Of a DNA stretch of 64,000 nt, positions 63,826-64,000 are shown piece after piece. The stretch is taken from positions 1 through 64,000 of the forward strand of contig JACKDV010000024.1 in assembly GCA_020633315.1 (NCBI GenBank). Reading direction: 5' to 3'. The DNA is from Myxococcales bacterium (GTDB lineage: Bacteria; Myxococcota_A; Polyangia; Nannocystales; Nannocystaceae). Each line of letters starts with the position of its first letter. The first letter of the stretch is position 1. The position numbers and the translations under genes were made by a program. The notes beneath the pieces are model-generated. The model worked only from the letters and a program-made list of their open reading frames with translations, had not been told where the DNA came from and searched no databases.

Positions 63826-64000
63826 ATGGCCGAGCCCAGCGCAGATCCCACACCCTCTCGTCGCGCCGAGATCCTCGAGGCGGCCCTGCAGCTGCTCGCC
63901 GACGAGGGCTACGCCGGGGCCTCGCTGCGCAAGCTCGCGGCGCGCCTGGGCATCGCCCAGCCCAGCCTCTACCACTACTTCCGCACCAAGGAGGACCTCG
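63826..64000 (+). CDS. TetR-family transcriptional regulator (partial, runs off the window)
   Basis: Only the first 58 residues are in the window. They contain the HTH: RRAEILEAALQLLADEGYAGASLRKLAARLGIAQPSLYHYFRTKEDL in outline (recognition helix PSLYHYF). This is a complete TetR DNA-binding domain; the ligand-binding domain lies outside. It probably binds the three palindromes upstream and represses its own gene and the divergent one. Confidence 0.93.
   Translation, partial: MAEPSADPTPSRRAEILEAALQLLADEGYAGASLRKLAARLGIAQPSLYHYFRTKEDL

Overview
The window is very GC-rich, densely coded chromosomal DNA. It carries many Ser/Thr protein kinases of the bacterial (PknB-like) type, hybrid and receiver proteins, Cys-rich and low-complexity lipoproteins, CarD and DksA-like regulators, a VWA protein with a GEEGRMG-type segment, and serine/proline/acid-rich tails. 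This mix points to a member of the Myxococcota. The Nannocystis/Plesiocystis/Enhygromyxa branch is my best guess, but it is inference from gene content only.

Layout. 1-5.6 kb is a decaying region: a membrane protein, a frameshifted DUF1592/1588/1585 remnant cut off next to an IS4-type transposase relic, another broken gene, a Ser/Pro/Glu-rich envelope protein and an IS66 transposase fragment. 5.9-10.4 kb holds a conserved-looking unknown protein, a tandem-repeat spacer, a lytic transglycosylase, a repeat-bearing propeller lipoprotein and an unknown protein divergent from nadB. 10.5-14.0 kb carries nadB, a lipoprotein, a CarD regulator and a macro-domain protein. 14.1-21.4 kb is a respiratory complex I operon, nuoA-B-C-D-G-H-I, without nuoE, nuoF or nuoJ-N. 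Its NuoH carries a lipoprotein-like periplasmic domain fused to its N-terminus. A terminator, a strong 6S RNA candidate and an IS110-family insertion sequence follow. 23.3-28.1 kb encodes two membrane Ser/Thr kinases around lspA, one of which overlaps lspA tail to tail. 28.1-33.7 kb is a TRAP transporter operon (T-component, DctP, DctQ, DctM) with long extra cytoplasmic tails on both permease subunits. 33.9-38.4 kb has a DUF5690 membrane protein coupled to a glycosyltransferase-like membrane protein, an aspartoacylase-type deacylase, a lipoprotein and a DUF4169 protein. 38.5-45.6 kb has a VWA/DUF3520 protein, a lipoprotein cyclophilin and a run of small housekeeping genes ending in ttcA and argG. 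45.8-54 kb has a Cys-rich lipoprotein, a Shewanella-type phosphatase, an HD-GYP response regulator coupled to a Ppx/GppA phosphatase, an NAD(P)-binding protein, a DksA-like protein lacking most zinc cysteines, a GMC oxidoreductase and a membrane hydrolase. 54-62.7 kb is a signalling block: cytoplasmic kinase, ParA-like ATPase, a HisKA-receiver-GAF protein with no ATPase domain, a lone receiver, a large hybrid kinase, MscS, and a kinase-receiver fusion. The window ends with a cupin lipoprotein, a zinc-ribbon membrane protein and the start of a TetR regulator, the last two separated by three copies of a 14-bp operator-like palindrome.

The most interesting items are the NuoH fusion in a split complex I operon; the ParA/HisKA-REC-GAF/REC module beside a hybrid kinase; the TRAP transporter with extra tails; the kinase-receiver fusion; and a recurrent arrangement in which a -10-like hexamer lies only 7-13 nt before the start codon. 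That arrangement suggests that many transcripts here are leaderless. All calls come from reading the sequence; no database search was run.
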